From Quercus robur (Eukaryota > Streptophyta > Magnoliopsida > Fagales > Fagaceae): a DNA stretch of 64,000 bases. The stretch covers positions 45,236,843-45,300,842 of the forward strand of contig NC_065538.1 in NCBI RefSeq assembly GCF_932294415.1, read 5' to 3'. Within the stretch, counting starts at the first letter, position 1. Each line of letters begins with the position of its first letter. This document shows positions 34,563 through 46,375 of this stretch, one piece after another. The notes under the pieces are model-generated. The model saw only the letters and a list, made by a program, of their open reading frames with translations, had not been told where the DNA came from and did no database searches. Position numbers and translations under genes: made by a program.

Positions 34563-35085
34563 GTTGAGAAGAGAAGGGTTGATTGGTGGTTGGTATTTAT
34601 AGGGAATAACGGCTACTGTAGGATGGAGATTTGGCGTGTGGAGATGGAGTTTGGGGGCTTGGATTGATATGGAAATTACGGTGGACCAGTAACGCTTTTA
34701 TTAACGTACCAACGTGTCACAGGCGTTACGTGGAAAAAGGGTGGAGAAACAACGTGCTTTGTGGGGGTGTTGGTGGATTTATTCCCCTAGACTTGCGAAA
34801 GATGGACGATCTGATCTGTTTAAAAAAAAAAACTCTCACACATATGGATGGAATTCACACCTGGCATGTAGCCCACCCCTTATGTTATGTGAGCTCGGAA
34901 AAGTGCTTCAGAACTATTATGAATTGCCCGTTTGGAAAGGCAAAAAAATAGGGCGGTGTTTATGAAGCTGTGTCCTGGTTGGGGTAATTGAATTTGATAT
35001 ATTATGTAATATAATAATCATTTGCATCTTCTCTTGCGTGTTTGTTTAAAACTGCAAATCAGCGACCAATATAGGCAATAGGAGA
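34563..35085. repeat. Cystatin upstream region, proximal copy
   Basis: This segment starts with TTGATTGGTGGTTGGTATTT and ends with CAAATCAGCGACCAATATAG (35056-35075). The same blocks in the same order recur between 35086 and 41125, so the upstream region was tandemly duplicated. Confidence 0.6.
34590..34604 (-). promoter_or_regulatory. TATA box of the cystatin gene
   Basis: CCCTATAAATACC on the minus strand lies about 50 bases upstream of the ATG at 34547, giving a leader of about 20-25 bases. The same TGGTATTTATA block recurs at about 35106 in the duplicated upstream region. Confidence 0.65.
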
Positions 35086-35281
35086 AAATGGTTTAATTGG
35101 TGGTTGGTATTTATAAGCGGTTTTGCGCGTGACGCGGATAACGGATGGCTATGGTTGGAAATTTCCATTAGGAGTTAAAGTTTTGGTCTTGGGCTCTTGG
35201 CGTCTGTGGAAATTTCGGTGGGACCAGTAACACCTGATGTGACTTAGAAAATCTAGGACCACAATTTTGATATATCATACT

Positions 35282-35461
35282 GAGAAATGCTACGTCAATA
35301 ATATTTATATAATATTTTTATAACAAATCACAAGTGGTTAGTTGTTATTGGTTCAAATTTGAAATTAATACTAAGATTATTTTTTTGCCCCAACAATAAC
35401 AACCAGTAACAACCTGCCACTTAGGATTTGTTGTAAAAATATTATGGACATATCATTTCTC
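35282..35461. mobile_element. MULE-type MITE with 9-bp target duplication
   Basis: The 180-base element begins GAGAAATGCTACGTC and ends, inverted, GAGAAATGATATGTCC, with further inverted identity (ATAATATTTTTATAACAAATC-type words). It is flanked by TATCATACT on both sides (35273-35281 and 35462-35470). A 9-base duplication is the sign of Mutator-like transposases. It sits in the duplicated cystatin upstream region. Confidence 0.85.
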
Positions 35462-35471
35462 TATCATACTA

Positions 35472-36405
35472 GTCTAATTACCCGTGATTCGCGCTTGTAA
35501 ACAAACTTTTTATATTTTATTTTTTTATTTAGTCTCATAATCTTCTATTCATAACCAAATTTTTTATAACATCTTTAATACAAATCACAAATCATAGAAT
35601 GTCATAAAATTACAAATTCACAATATATATAGAATGTAGTTGAGAAAATACGATATAGAATATAAGTTATAAATTTGTTAAAAAAGCTTACCAATTTTGA
35701 AAGAAAAACCCTTAACCATTGAGAAGAATTTTGTATATAAATAGTTAGTCAAAAGAAGATAGTGTCGATTAAAAAAATGAAGAAGAAGTTGAAAGAATAT
35801 TGGGAGTTTGGAGTTTGTGGGAAAAGGAAGAAAGGAACAAATGAAAGGAGAAGTTATTTCTAACAAGTTATAATTGGTTTTTGTATGGGTCTTTTTTCTT
35901 TGTTTTTTTTTTTTTTTTTTAATGTGACGTTGGTGGTTTTTTTTTTTTTTTTTTTTTTTAATGGAAGTTTTATTTGTTAGGATAGGAACTGTGGGCAGTT
36001 TTTTTTTTTTTTTTTTAAATTTTAATTTTATTTATATAGAACGTGGGATAGTAGAAAGGGAAGTGGGAAGTTTTTTTCCAACATTGATAGGTTTTTTGTT
36101 TTTGTTTTTCTGTGGATTTACAATTTTGACCTTGTTTCTTATATTCTAGGAATAAGGATAAATTAATTAAATTAGGGGTATTTTTGAAAGTAAAAAAAGG
36201 CAATAACTAACTTTTTTTTTTTTTTGAGAGAGAGTTTCAATTTATGACGTCCGCTCGTGATGATAGTTCTTTATCGTTAAACCAAGACACTAATCAGTTT
36301 CTGGTATAGGCAAAGGTTGAATCTCAAATCTTTTACCAGTTAAGCTAACTAGAAATCATGGCAATAACTAACTTTTTTAATCCTCTTAATATATAGAGAT
36401 ATATA
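35472..36405. repeat. Dispersed AT-rich repeat, second copy, carrying a SINE
   Basis: Shares with 33285-33805 an opening with GATTCGCGCTTG / GCGCTTCGCGC-like words, an internal GTGGGATAG block, and a closing block with GATAAATTAATTAAATTA and AATATATAGAG. The SINE at 36218-36359 is inserted in it. Class not known; a non-autonomous Helitron is one possibility, not shown. Confidence 0.4.
36218..36359 (-). mobile_element. tRNA-derived SINE with 19-bp target duplication
   Basis: On the minus strand the head has TAGCTTAACTGGTAA, fitting an A box, and then GAGATTCAACC, resembling a B box. It ends in a poly(A) tail (the T run at 36212-36225). The target GGCAATAACTAACTTTTTT is present on both sides (36199-36217 and 36360-36378). 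This is a typical LINE-mobilised insertion. Confidence 0.8.
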
Positions 36406-37195
36406 TAGATAATGAATGATGGAGAAAAAGCAGTGGTCCTTATGAAAGTAACATGCAACTAGTCAAAATCTGCAACATAGGATAGTTGTAAAAAATGGTA
36501 TAGTAAAAGTTATGATCCTCAATGTACTAACATGGCACATGCGTTATGTGGAGGAAGGGTGGAGAGTCTAGAGTCGTGGAGGAAGGGTGAAGAGTCTAGA
36601 GTCTAGACAACGTGTGTTGGGGATGTTGGTCTTGGTGGATCTACCGTTATTTTAAAAATCGAACTGATCAAAGAATAAAAAAAAAGAGTGGTTATGACTT
36701 ACAATCCAACCGGTGACGTCATAAATAATTTAATTAATTATTTTAAAATAGGTTGGGTTTAAGTTCCACTTGGTGTAACATTCATCCAATAACTTGTAAT
36801 ATAAATCATAATTTGAAAACCCTACCATTGAATTACATGTTCTATATGTTCTTAACATTCATGTCAATTGGATGTTATTTACTATTCGATCCATAAACTC
36901 ATCTTTTATGCATTATTTTAAATTACTAAAACTTGAATTTAAACAATTGATTGATATCATAGTTATTAATCTTTGATCACCTTGAAAATTTGCAAGCATG
37001 GAGAATATACGAAGATAACATAATCTAATGGTGGATTTGTCAAAATTCATATCTAATTAAAAAAATTTAAGTGATGTAACATTACTTAAATTACTTAAAA
37101 TTACATCAGGTGTAACTTGAACTCAATCCTTTTAAAATTATAAAAGTGTAAAAGAATTTCCTATTAATTATGTGTATACCTTTGATAATATTAAT

Positions 37196-37994
37196 TGTAA
37201 GGACACAATTTGGCTCCCAAACCCAAAGGAAATATGAACTTAAGCCCAAAGAGCCCAATACAATGAATTTGTAGAGAGTGGGTTGGAAAATTGGGTTTTA
37301 ATGAATCAGACAATAAGTAAAGTGGATTCAGATGACAAGAAAATGAAGATAAACTGGTTTAATCTAAAGAAAATCATCATCAACACAGTCCAAGGAGATT
37401 AGTTCTTCTATATTGATTCTCAAGTTTGATTACAAGTTCAACTTACAATTGCTACAGTGTTTTTCTCTTAATTTCTCGATCCCTTTCTCTTAGGGTCTTC
37501 CTCCTAATTTATACTATTTCTCCCTTCTTATCTCTACCCTCCACGTGGACAGTAGATTGCTTGTGTTGATCCTTGTCCCATTAGCACCCTCCTGAAGTCT
37601 TTGGGGGTAGTTGTAAGGCTGAAAAAAACTGTTCAGATATCACTTCCTCATTAATGTAGCCAGAGAGTTAGTTACAGAGCATTCAATGCTGTGGTAGCAG
37701 CTTTCCTTTAGATATTTCCTAGCTTCCATCCCTCCTGTACGTTTATAATGCACGTCCTTATTAATAAAACTTCCTGGAACATCACCCTAGATGATAGGAC
37801 ACACATTTTGATATTTGCTTCGTTTAGCTGAGAGGATATTCCTATTCGACCCACCTCCCCCAGCCTTTACAGTTATAACTTGCTCGTGAAGTTCAAAATC
37901 TTACGTCTTCCTTACTATTGATCTATCCTCGGACTAGTGAGCCTCCTCGAACAAGGCTCAAGGCCCAATATATATTTGGGCCTGTGTCCCTACA
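37196..37994 (-). mobile_element. Solo LTR with TTAAT target duplication
   Basis: A 799-base unit begins TGTAAGGACAC and ends GTGTCCCTACA, an 11-base terminal inverted repeat with one mismatch, flanked by TTAAT on both sides (37191-37195 and 37995-37999). No internal region follows, so it is a solo LTR left by recombination. It shares short words (TTTGTAGAGAGTGGG, CTTGTCCCAT) with the LTRs of the element at 52768-58211, which suggests a related family and the minus orientation. Confidence 0.85.
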
Positions 37995-38109
37995 TTAATA
38001 AATGTTTATATTTTTAGTAATGTTAATTTTTTACACATATATTATATAAAAAATAGTTTTAAATATTCTTCTAAAAAATAATATTAGATATTAAAAATCT
38101 TCTTCTAAA

Positions 38110-38141
<32 letters not shown>

Positions 38142-38408
38142 TCTACTTAATATAGTAAATGTTATCTACTTGTATTCTCCCAAATAGTTTTGAGTATTAT
38201 ATAAAAAGCCTGCATTAATTAGTTGGCTTTAACCAATGGCACATATACGTTCTGCTTTTGGTTTGAATTACTCACCCTCTATAATTGCTCTCCCTAATGG
38301 TTGTGTTGTGCCATTACTTCTGCGATTTTCTTTTCCACAAGCAATAAATTCTTGCTTTGTTGTCTCCTTAAATTTCTTTCCAAAAGAATTAAATGACTGT
38401 TGTTTAAG

Positions 38409-38564
38409 GAAAATTATTAGTTACTCCCAGAGTATCATAAATGCGTACTCCCTCCTCTCATATGAATGGTGGGTTCTACCATGAATTTAATTAGTAAGAC
38501 TCATTATTCATATGAGAGGAGGGAGTACGCATTTATAGTATTCTGGGAGTATACAATAATTTCT
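38409..38564. mobile_element. Foldback MITE, copy 2
   Basis: The arms TACTCCCAGAGTATCATAAA and GCGTACTCCCTCCTCTCATA are repeated inverted at 38500-38555. It is the same family as 33014-33173, but the arms are better conserved. Confidence 0.65.
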
Positions 38565-38585
38565 CGTCGTTTAAATATATAAAAA

Positions 38586-38605
38586 CACACACACACACAC
38601 ACGCG

Positions 38606-38651
<46 letters not shown>

Positions 38652-38652
38652 G
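38586..38652. repeat. (CA)n microsatellite followed by (TA)n
   Basis: A near-perfect dinucleotide run with one short GCGC interruption, continuing into TATATATA. A separate (TA)n lies at 38111-38134. Confidence 0.9.
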
Positions 38653-38755
38653 TGTATATGAGTTTGGCTTATCTCCAATATATTTTTAACTGGATATGTC
38701 ATTTTGTTTTAAACATACAATGACAACTTGTAGTGGGTTTTAATATACTTACTTA

Positions 38756-39015
38756 CTCCCTCTGTCCCAATTTTTTTATCTTGTTTCAAAAATCTAACTT
38801 TTTAAGGGAACATTATTTATTGTTTTGTTTGCGGTATAAAAATGTATAAGTTTCCCAACTACCCTTAAATAAATTTATCAAAAATAATTTTGAAAATAAA
38901 GTAGGGACGTAATAGGAACATTAGTATATTAATAATTTTTAATTTTAGAAACAGAACAATATTTTAGGGACATCTCAAAATAGAATAGAGGGCAAACAAA
39001 TTAAGATGGAGGGAG
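38756..39015. mobile_element. Stowaway-like MITE
   Basis: Begins CTCCCTCTGTCCCA and ends with the inverted GATGGAGGGAG, flanked by TA on both sides (38754-38755, 39016-39017). CTCCCTCCGTCCC ends and a TA duplication define Stowaway elements of the Tc1/mariner superfamily. 260 bases, no coding sequence. Confidence 0.85.
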
Positions 39016-41678
39016 TATTTCTTTTTTCATAAAAAATTTTCTAAATTGAATCACTATCAAACCCTTGGCATATTCATTAACTTTTCCCGATATATGTAGC
39101 ATGCCACCAAGTGAGGCCAAATTGAAGATTAAACTGGATAAATGTCGCGACGCTTAATATAAAATAATAAATATTCAACATTAATATATTTTTAAATAAA
39201 CAAAATTTCCATATTTATGTAACAATTATAGAAATAAAAAATAATAAAAATAACTCATATCTCTCTCAAATTAAAAAAAAAAAATTATTTTCTAGGAAAA
39301 ATAATATAATTATATGAGTAAGATATTTGATAAAATAGATATTAAGTTTTATTTTAATGTTATAGCTCATAACCAAACTTATAAACATATTTAGTTATTC
39401 CGTTACAACACATTTTATTCTCAATAATAAAAAATTACCATTCATATTATAATTCTCATTTAGTGTACTAAACTTCTCCTAAATATAAAATAATACTAAA
39501 TAGGTTCTTAATATTTAACATTGTTTTTTAACTTTTAATGCGTTGATGTTTGACAGCTACTTTTTCACTCTTACTTTTGACTGCATTAATAAGAAAATTT
39601 TCCAAAACTACATTTTTGTATAAAAAAAAAAACTGGTCTTTAACCTTGTAACAAAATTTAGTTACAAAATTAGTTATAACTTAAAGTTATAATCTTACTA
39701 AATATTATTTTATTAAAGGTGAATTTTGACAAATCCACAATTAGATTATATATTCTTTTTGTACTCTCTGTGCTTGTAAAAATTCTAGAAAAATAAAGAA
39801 CAATAACTATGTTATCAATAAATTGTTTAAATTACAAGTTTTTGTAGTTTAAAATTATGCATAAAATATAAGTTTATATATTATATAGTAAATAATGTCT
39901 GATTGACACAAAATTTAACATGTGTATTAAAAGTGTAAAGAACATGCAATTCAACAGTTAGATTTTCAAAATATATAGTAATGTTTATTTTATTGAGTAA
40001 GATTATAATTTTAAGTTATAACCAATTTTGTAGTTAAGCTTTGTTCTTCACCTTATCAAAAAAAGTAAAAATTGATCTTTAACCGGTCTAACCATTAAGT
40101 TCTCAATTTTGTCAGTTGGACTGGTGCATTTTTTTTTTCACTTTTTTTTTATATTTTTTTTTTGATAATTTTGGTTTTTACTTTTTAGAGAGAATTAGAC
40201 CAAATTTAAAGCCTGATTTATGATTGAACCAATTGAACCGACGGATTCATAGCCTATTTGGAAGTTTAGAGAGGGAGGAAAGTAGTGGGAAGGAGAGTAG
40301 AGGGGAATAATTCCCCTCCACCTTGTTTGGATGTTTTTAAAATTAGTAAGGGGGAAGTAAGTAATTAGCCATTTCCCTTATTTGGATGTTTTAAAAATTA
40401 GGATGGAGAGGAAAGGAAATGATTAAAATAGACAAATTTACTCCTATTTGAAAATGGACTTGCAATATTGGTCTATTATTAATTTAGAAAGGATAAATTA
40501 AGAAATTTATCTAGTTAATAATTTATCTACTCTACCCTACCTCCAAATACTCTACTCCCCCTCCTTTTTTTTTAACTTCCAAACAGGTCATTAGTTTTTA
40601 AAACTATGAACTTTACTGTCGTAGATTTACGAAAGATGGACTGTGGGATACACGTAGCAAGGATTTGATTGTTCTGGAGGCATAAATGGGATTGCGTTGG
40701 GAGCCTGGGTCGTAGTTGGCAGAATTGGATCATGGCATATGGTGTAATAATTTTCTGCATCTTCTCTTATATTGTATGGGTCCATACTCCATATATATAA
40801 GAGTGAGCAAACATGTCAGGTCAATTAGGTATGGATTTGGTCTGATCGAGTTCAAGTCAGATTGAATTCGGGTTAAAAATTTATTGGACTAATATGAGTT
40901 ACTATTCCTATGACCATAACTTGGACTATCACGGGTCAAATTGATTTGAAATGACCCATATATTTTTCACATCTAAAAAAAAAAAAAAAACTCAAAGATA
41001 AAAATTGAATAACACATAAATCATGAAATTTATAATTCGATAATTAATTCTAATAGTCTAGTATTTTGGTTAGTTGAAGTCGGGTTTTGATACCTAAATT
41101 AAAACTTCAAATCAGCGACCAATATAGACTATGGCCCTATATTATCTTGTTCAGTTGGTCTTATCCTATCAATTATTTCTCACATCAGATTTCTCTTTTG
41201 TCTAACCCCTCTTTATGTCACTAAAAAAATTTCATTTGTGTTACAGCACATCATAGTGCTCATTGCTCAATGACACACCTCCTCACATCCTTTGTCAAAT
41301 CAATCTCGTTAATCATCAACTAAGTAAAAGGTCAATCGTTGAGTCATTAAAAACAAAAACACAACAAATGAAATAAAGCAAGATAGATCTCATCATAGGT
41401 GAAAGAGTTTTATTGTAATTGAGAATATCATGTCTTACATCCTGCCAAGCTGATTTTTCAAGGTGTCCAGCATATAATGAAGTAAGAAACATAGGTCCAT
41501 TGCTGAATTTCAGTTGATCCAAATACAATTGACCAAATTATGATTCTTCTACTGCATCATTTGTATTCCTACAATGGTTCAACCTTCTTTTAGTTAAACA
41601 AGCTTAACTAAAAAAGTAGTCAAAGTCATGGAAACAACTGAATAACATGCAGCCACTAAAATCATTGAGAGGTAGTAC
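39016..41678. other. AT-rich intergenic stretch with a MITE at 40253-40587
   Basis: No gene seen. A likely MITE spans 40253-40587: CCTATTTGGAAGTTTAGAG at the left and, inverted, CCTGTTTGGAAGTTAAA at the right, similar to Harbinger/Tourist ends; the target duplication is unclear. Parts at 40612-40790 and 41100-41125 belong to the broken cystatin upstream copy. Confidence 0.5.
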
Positions 41679-44600
41679 TCACTTTGGGGAATGTGAGTCG
41701 AGCTGCATCGTGACTGGTCCATCATTAATCAAATTGACCTGTATCTCATTTGAAAGATCAAAGTCTAAGAGCTATTCTCAAGGTAATACATGAAACAAAA
41801 ACTAGAATAATCAAGGAAAGAAATAAATTTGTCAAGGTCTTTACCTGCATCATTGCCCCAAATACACCATCTACACAACCGAAAAGTGGAAATGAATAAT
41901 CAAGATATCAAACATGAAAATGTAATTATTTTCTAGCAGAGTGATATATTAATTAAAAATTATGTGCTTACTGTTTTTTTTTTTATAGATAATAAAAAAT
42001 TATGTGCTTACTGTGCAATGTCAGCGAAAAAACATAAATCTTTTCAAAGACCAAAGAGTGGTAGGAAGACTAAAACTGCATTGTTAATGTGTTACTTTGT
42101 GGAGAGAAGTTATGGAGATGATAGGAATAACGAAAATCTTAATCTATAGGTTTCCTTGCAAGTCCCTAAAATAATTCTGATAAATTTTAGAAAATTGGTT
42201 AACTCAGAAACAAATTTTCCACAAATGTAACAATATCTATCACTCAAATATGAACCTAAAATAGCACAATCAATTGGAAACTACATCTCATAAAGCGGAG
42301 GCACTGGTTCAAATCTTGGCCTTCTAGTGGGGGGCCAATGTGAAAGCAGTGGGGATGGACTTACTGCCCTACAATTACAGCTTGCGAGCTTAGCATTGTA
42401 AAAAAGGTAGTATGATTGGAACCCTAGCTAAATTGATTGTGCACTGTTTTATATTACAAAGAAGAATAAAACTACCATTTATATCCAATGTGAATTTAAT
42501 TTTCTATCCTACCTCAGTTGGACTAGGGTTAAAAGCAGAGGAAAACAAAGTATGTACACAAAAGCAATTCCACATACTTCACTATAACCATGACAGGTCA
42601 TCATAATTCATCAACTGGATCAACAAATGCATAATCCCAGAACACATCAGAACAGCACTTCCATTCCATGTTTTAATAGAAATGTCCCTAGTTCGTGTTT
42701 CGTAACTGATGCAGGACAACCTAGGCTTCCCACCTAGATTAGTCCTAAACCTTAGGCTTCACCGCCTAAGGTTATTTGGATTCACCACCAAACATCTCTA
42801 AATAATATTAATAATAGTCTACATACAAAATAAACCAGGAACTTTGCATACAACTTCCAGGAGTCACAATAGATAAAGATAAACATTCTTAAAACAAATC
42901 CTAATCGATCTCAAATACTAATCCAATACCAATCAAATGCTAAAGATAAACCCAAATAAAGATAAAGATTACATAACGATTATCTCCTCAGATGTGATAT
43001 AGTGCATGACACAGTGTGGTGTCCACAACAATAACATCTTTATATGGGTTAAAATAAATACAAATACATTTGTTAAGGCGTATAGCTACTTATATGTTCA
43101 ATCCAAAATAGCAATCAAATTATAATTTTTGAGCAATATATTTATTATTGACATGTTAAAACCATAATGTTTTTAAATTACTAATACAAAAATTGGCCAA
43201 CAAGCACCACTGTATACAGAAATGTGACAGCTGACACATGCTGTATTATTAAACACAACATTTCCCCAAGTTTCTACTCAGTGCCACCTAGAAGTACATA
43301 TACAAAGATAACATCACACAACAACCTAACATTAAAACAAATAAAAAAAAACAGGAAAAATCTACCTTTTATTGCATCCGGTTTATAGGATTTCTGGAAT
43401 CTCTCAACTAAAGAAGCATAAAAGGGCTTCGCCGTCTGAGGCGGCATTGCCACGTGGAAGTCTGGCTTGTTACCCTTCAAGATTCCATACAATGTAAACT
43501 GACTCACTGTAAAAATACCATACTAGTTAAATTTACTCAATGCCACTGCATTTTAACATACATTTCCCCCCATGTATTTAAAAAAAAAAAAAAGAAAAAA
43601 AAAGAAAAGAAAAAAGAAGCATGCTATTACCTAGCAGAACTTCGTAATTTTTCTGCATTACCTGCAGTCCAAGATATAAACTTCAAAAATTAAAAAAAGG
43701 ACTTTTATAATAGCAGTTAATACAGTTAAACTAGCAGTTATAATGCACAGCAGGAAAAAAAAAAGGTAGAGTGATGAAATTACATTATGGTCCCAGCCTT
43801 TGCCTGTACTTTCATTAGGGAACAACCTCATATTCAAGACTTTACGACAACTGTAGACATAATTCATAAATACTAATAAATAAAAATTTTAAGCACTCGA
43901 ATTTTTTAAGTCAAAAAAATTCGAATTACAATTTTTAAGTTTGGGTGAATTGTCATTTTTATGCCTAAAGATTATTATTATTTTTTCTTTTGTCATTTTA
44001 ATCTTCAAACTTCAACAATTATATCGAATTGGTCATTCTATCCATTGCCATATATAAAATTACCTTCCAATAAGACGGTGTGTATCACATATGTGAATAG
44101 AGTCAAGTTTTACAAACGGCGAACGGAAGGACCAAATGTTAAAAATAAATAAAATGACAAAAATAAATAAATTTTAACTGGTAAAATGCCTTGACACACT
44201 TTTGAACTTTAGGGTAGTTGCTCTTACACCCTGAATAAAATGAATTTTTATTGTAGCCAATTAAAGTATATAAACTTTAGTACCATGTAACAAATAGACC
44301 CCTTAACTCTTATTTTAGCTAATTTAGCATATAAACTTTTTTATTCTTCATTTTTTTTTTTTTTAAGAGGCCAAATTGCTACAATATCAAAGTTTATGCA
44401 TTAAATTGGCAAAAAAATAAATAACAGAGTATAATTTGCTACAGTACCAAAGTTTATGCACTAAATTAACGAAAATACAACTACAATGTGTAAGTGGAAC
44501 TGCCTCAAAATTCAGGTGTCAGGCCATTTTTCCCAAATTTTAACAATGAAAAATGACCAAAACAAATAAATAAATTTTAGAGAGTGAAAATGACAAATTA

Positions 44601-45056
44601 CTCAAACTACTTTAATGAGTAATTTGGAATTTTGGATTTTAGCCTTTTTTATTTATTTATTAAACTTTAAAAAAAATATATAAATATAGTACCGAAGTAA
44701 AATGAATTATTAGAAGTAGAAAACGAACATGTAATCGGCATCGGAGTCGGAGTCGGACTCGTGGAGTCCGACGAGAACGAGCAGGCCCGGTCCAATTTCT
44801 GATACGATGCGCCCCTCCACCTGGACAATGCACGACACTTATGCTATCTTGCGCCGGTGGCGTAGGATAATATCCTCAAAAATTAAGAGAGAGAGAGAGA
44901 GAGACTGACCTCGACGCTTGCGGAGGCGACTCGCTGAACAACGGCTCTCATTGCTCTGATTAGTTGTGGTTTCTTGGTACTCCTGTTTCTCTTAGCCAAC
45001 GTTGTGGGCTTGGTGCGTATGGTTGCAAAGGAAGGAAAGCCTGAGAGGCTATACAT
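41679..45056 (-). CDS. DTD: D-aminoacyl-tRNA deacylase (DTD), 7 exons
   Basis: Exons (minus): 45056-44910, 44820-44729, 43850-43784, 43661-43631, 43506-43366, 41870-41845, 41738-41679; all introns GT-AG and the frame closes at 187 residues plus stop. The enzyme removes D-amino acids wrongly attached to tRNA and so protects translation. Both catalytic motifs are present: SQFTLYG at the start of exon 5 and NDGPVT in exon 7. The family start MRAVVQRVASASVE is at 44951, giving a 152-residue core of normal size. An upstream in-frame ATG at 45056 adds 35 residues rich in Ser, Thr, Lys and Arg with no acidic residue, which could be an organelle transit peptide. The last intron (43365-41871) is about 1.5 kb and the second (44728-43851) holds nested MITEs. 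Exon 4 is only 31 and exon 6 only 26 bases, easily missed by gene finders. Confidence 0.93.
43943..44610. mobile_element. Nested foldback MITEs in DTD intron 2
   Basis: An outer inverted repeat pairs GGGTGAATTGTCATTTTTAT (43943) with its inverse near 44580-44607 (AATGACAAATTACTC). Inside lies a second one, about 44185-44534, where TTGACACACTTTTGAACTTT pairs with CCTGACACCTGAATTTTGAG read inverted. Similar inner arms with AAAGTTTATGCA repeats are seen at 44385 and 44448. No coding sequence. Confidence 0.5.
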
Positions 45057-46375
45057 GTTTTTCTTTTTATAATAGCCCAATTTGGATATATTCTTGTTGA
45101 ATATATAGTCTTTTTTTTTTCTTTTTTTTTAAGGAAAGAATATATAGTCTTTTTAAAGCTTTATAAATAGGTTATTAAAAATAATTATTCAAATTAATTC
45201 AACCAAATAAATCTCTTCTATTCTTTCTCAAAAACAAACAGACAAATAAATAACTCTTCTATGTTTGTTTCTCACTACTAATAAAGTGTTTGCACTAAAT
45301 TTTCAAAATTAAATATATATATATATATATATAAATGACCTTTTTTTTTTCTATATAATTTTTTTTTAGCTAAAATGCAAATCAAACCATCTAAGAGCAT
45401 TCACATTAATCTCAATAAACTAGTATGGTATTAAAAATATAGCTAAAAACCCACATAAAGTCTACGTATCAGTTTCAACAAACTGAAATTTTTTTTATAA
45501 ATTTTTTTTTTTTGAGATCGTAGCTAAAATTTATTTAAATCTTCTAATTTTATTTTAATGTAATTGAGTCCTTTAAATTTCAAATTTATTCAATTTTATC
45601 ATTCCATCCAATTTTGTTAAAACTGCCATTAAGTATGATTATATATATAGGGAAAGAGAGGGAAAGGGAGAGACTTAAAATCTAAGGATGAAATCCCTTA
45701 AGCTTTGTTTGGTTAGGAGGATAGAAATGTGAGATTAAAAAAAAAAAAATTATTTTTCATCATGTGTATTTAATAGAAAAGATGGAAAAAGTAAAATGAT
45801 AGAAAGAAAATTATTATTGTGTCCTTATACTAAAAGTAAAAGGATGGACCTGTAGAAATAATTTCGTACTTTTTTTTTTCTTAAACCCAATTTCTTTCGA
45901 CTTTTATTCATAATTTGGAAGGAAAATAAATTCTCGACCTAAGTGAAAAATAATATTTTCTATCACTTTTCCTTTCCCTATTTTCTCTCTCTCTCTTTTT
46001 CAATCTAACTAAGCATAGCATTAGGTAGGCGGCTACACTCTTACTAATTATTAGGTAACTGGCATGTTAGCCGCCCATGCGAATGTGGAAATTCAACAAG
46101 ATAGACCTTATTGCAACAAAAATTGAAAATAAATTGAAGTTACATCATGTCACAAAAATGATTGTCCCCATTCAAAAAAAAAATTTTTGATTGTAATTTT
46201 TTTTTTTTAACTCCCAATCACTCTCAAAAACCTCATCTACAACCAATACCAAACACAAATGGAATCCAGAGGACTTAAAAGCCAATCACCTCAACCAAAC
46301 ACATCAAAATAAAAATAAAACCAAGAATCTAAATCCCCCCCCCCCCCCCCTTCTTCCTCCAATAAAAAAAAAAAA
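45057..46375. other. Intergenic stretch between DTD and peroxidase, with a MITE at 45701-46020
   Basis: No gene seen. It includes the DTD promoter region, where no clear TATA box is visible, and (TA)n at about 45313-45333. A probable PIF/Harbinger MITE spans 45701-46020, flanked by TTA (45698-45700 and 46021-46023), with ends AGCTTTGTTTGGTTAG and, inverted, TGCTATGCTTAGTTAG. A run of C at 46336-46350 lies just beyond the peroxidase stop codon, in its 3' untranslated region. Confidence 0.5.

Larger units (their letters stand above)
35086..41125. repeat. Cystatin upstream region, distal copy broken into pieces by insertions
   Basis: Collinear pieces match the proximal copy: 35090-35245 (TTAATTGGTGGTTGGTATTT, then GGACCAGTAACACC), 36516-36660 (ACTAACATGGCACATGCG, GTGGAGGAAGGGTGGAGAG), 40612-40790 (TTACGAAAGATGGAC, CTGCATCTTCTCTTAT), and about 41100-41125 (CAAATCAGCGACCAATATAG). 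The spaces are filled by other elements listed separately, including a MULE-type MITE, a SINE and a solo LTR. No cystatin coding sequence is present in this copy. Confidence 0.55.

Noticed and set aside
42270..42415. SINE-like segment with GGTTCAAATC in DTD intron 6
   Set aside because: A B-box-like word is present, but there is no convincing A box or target duplication.
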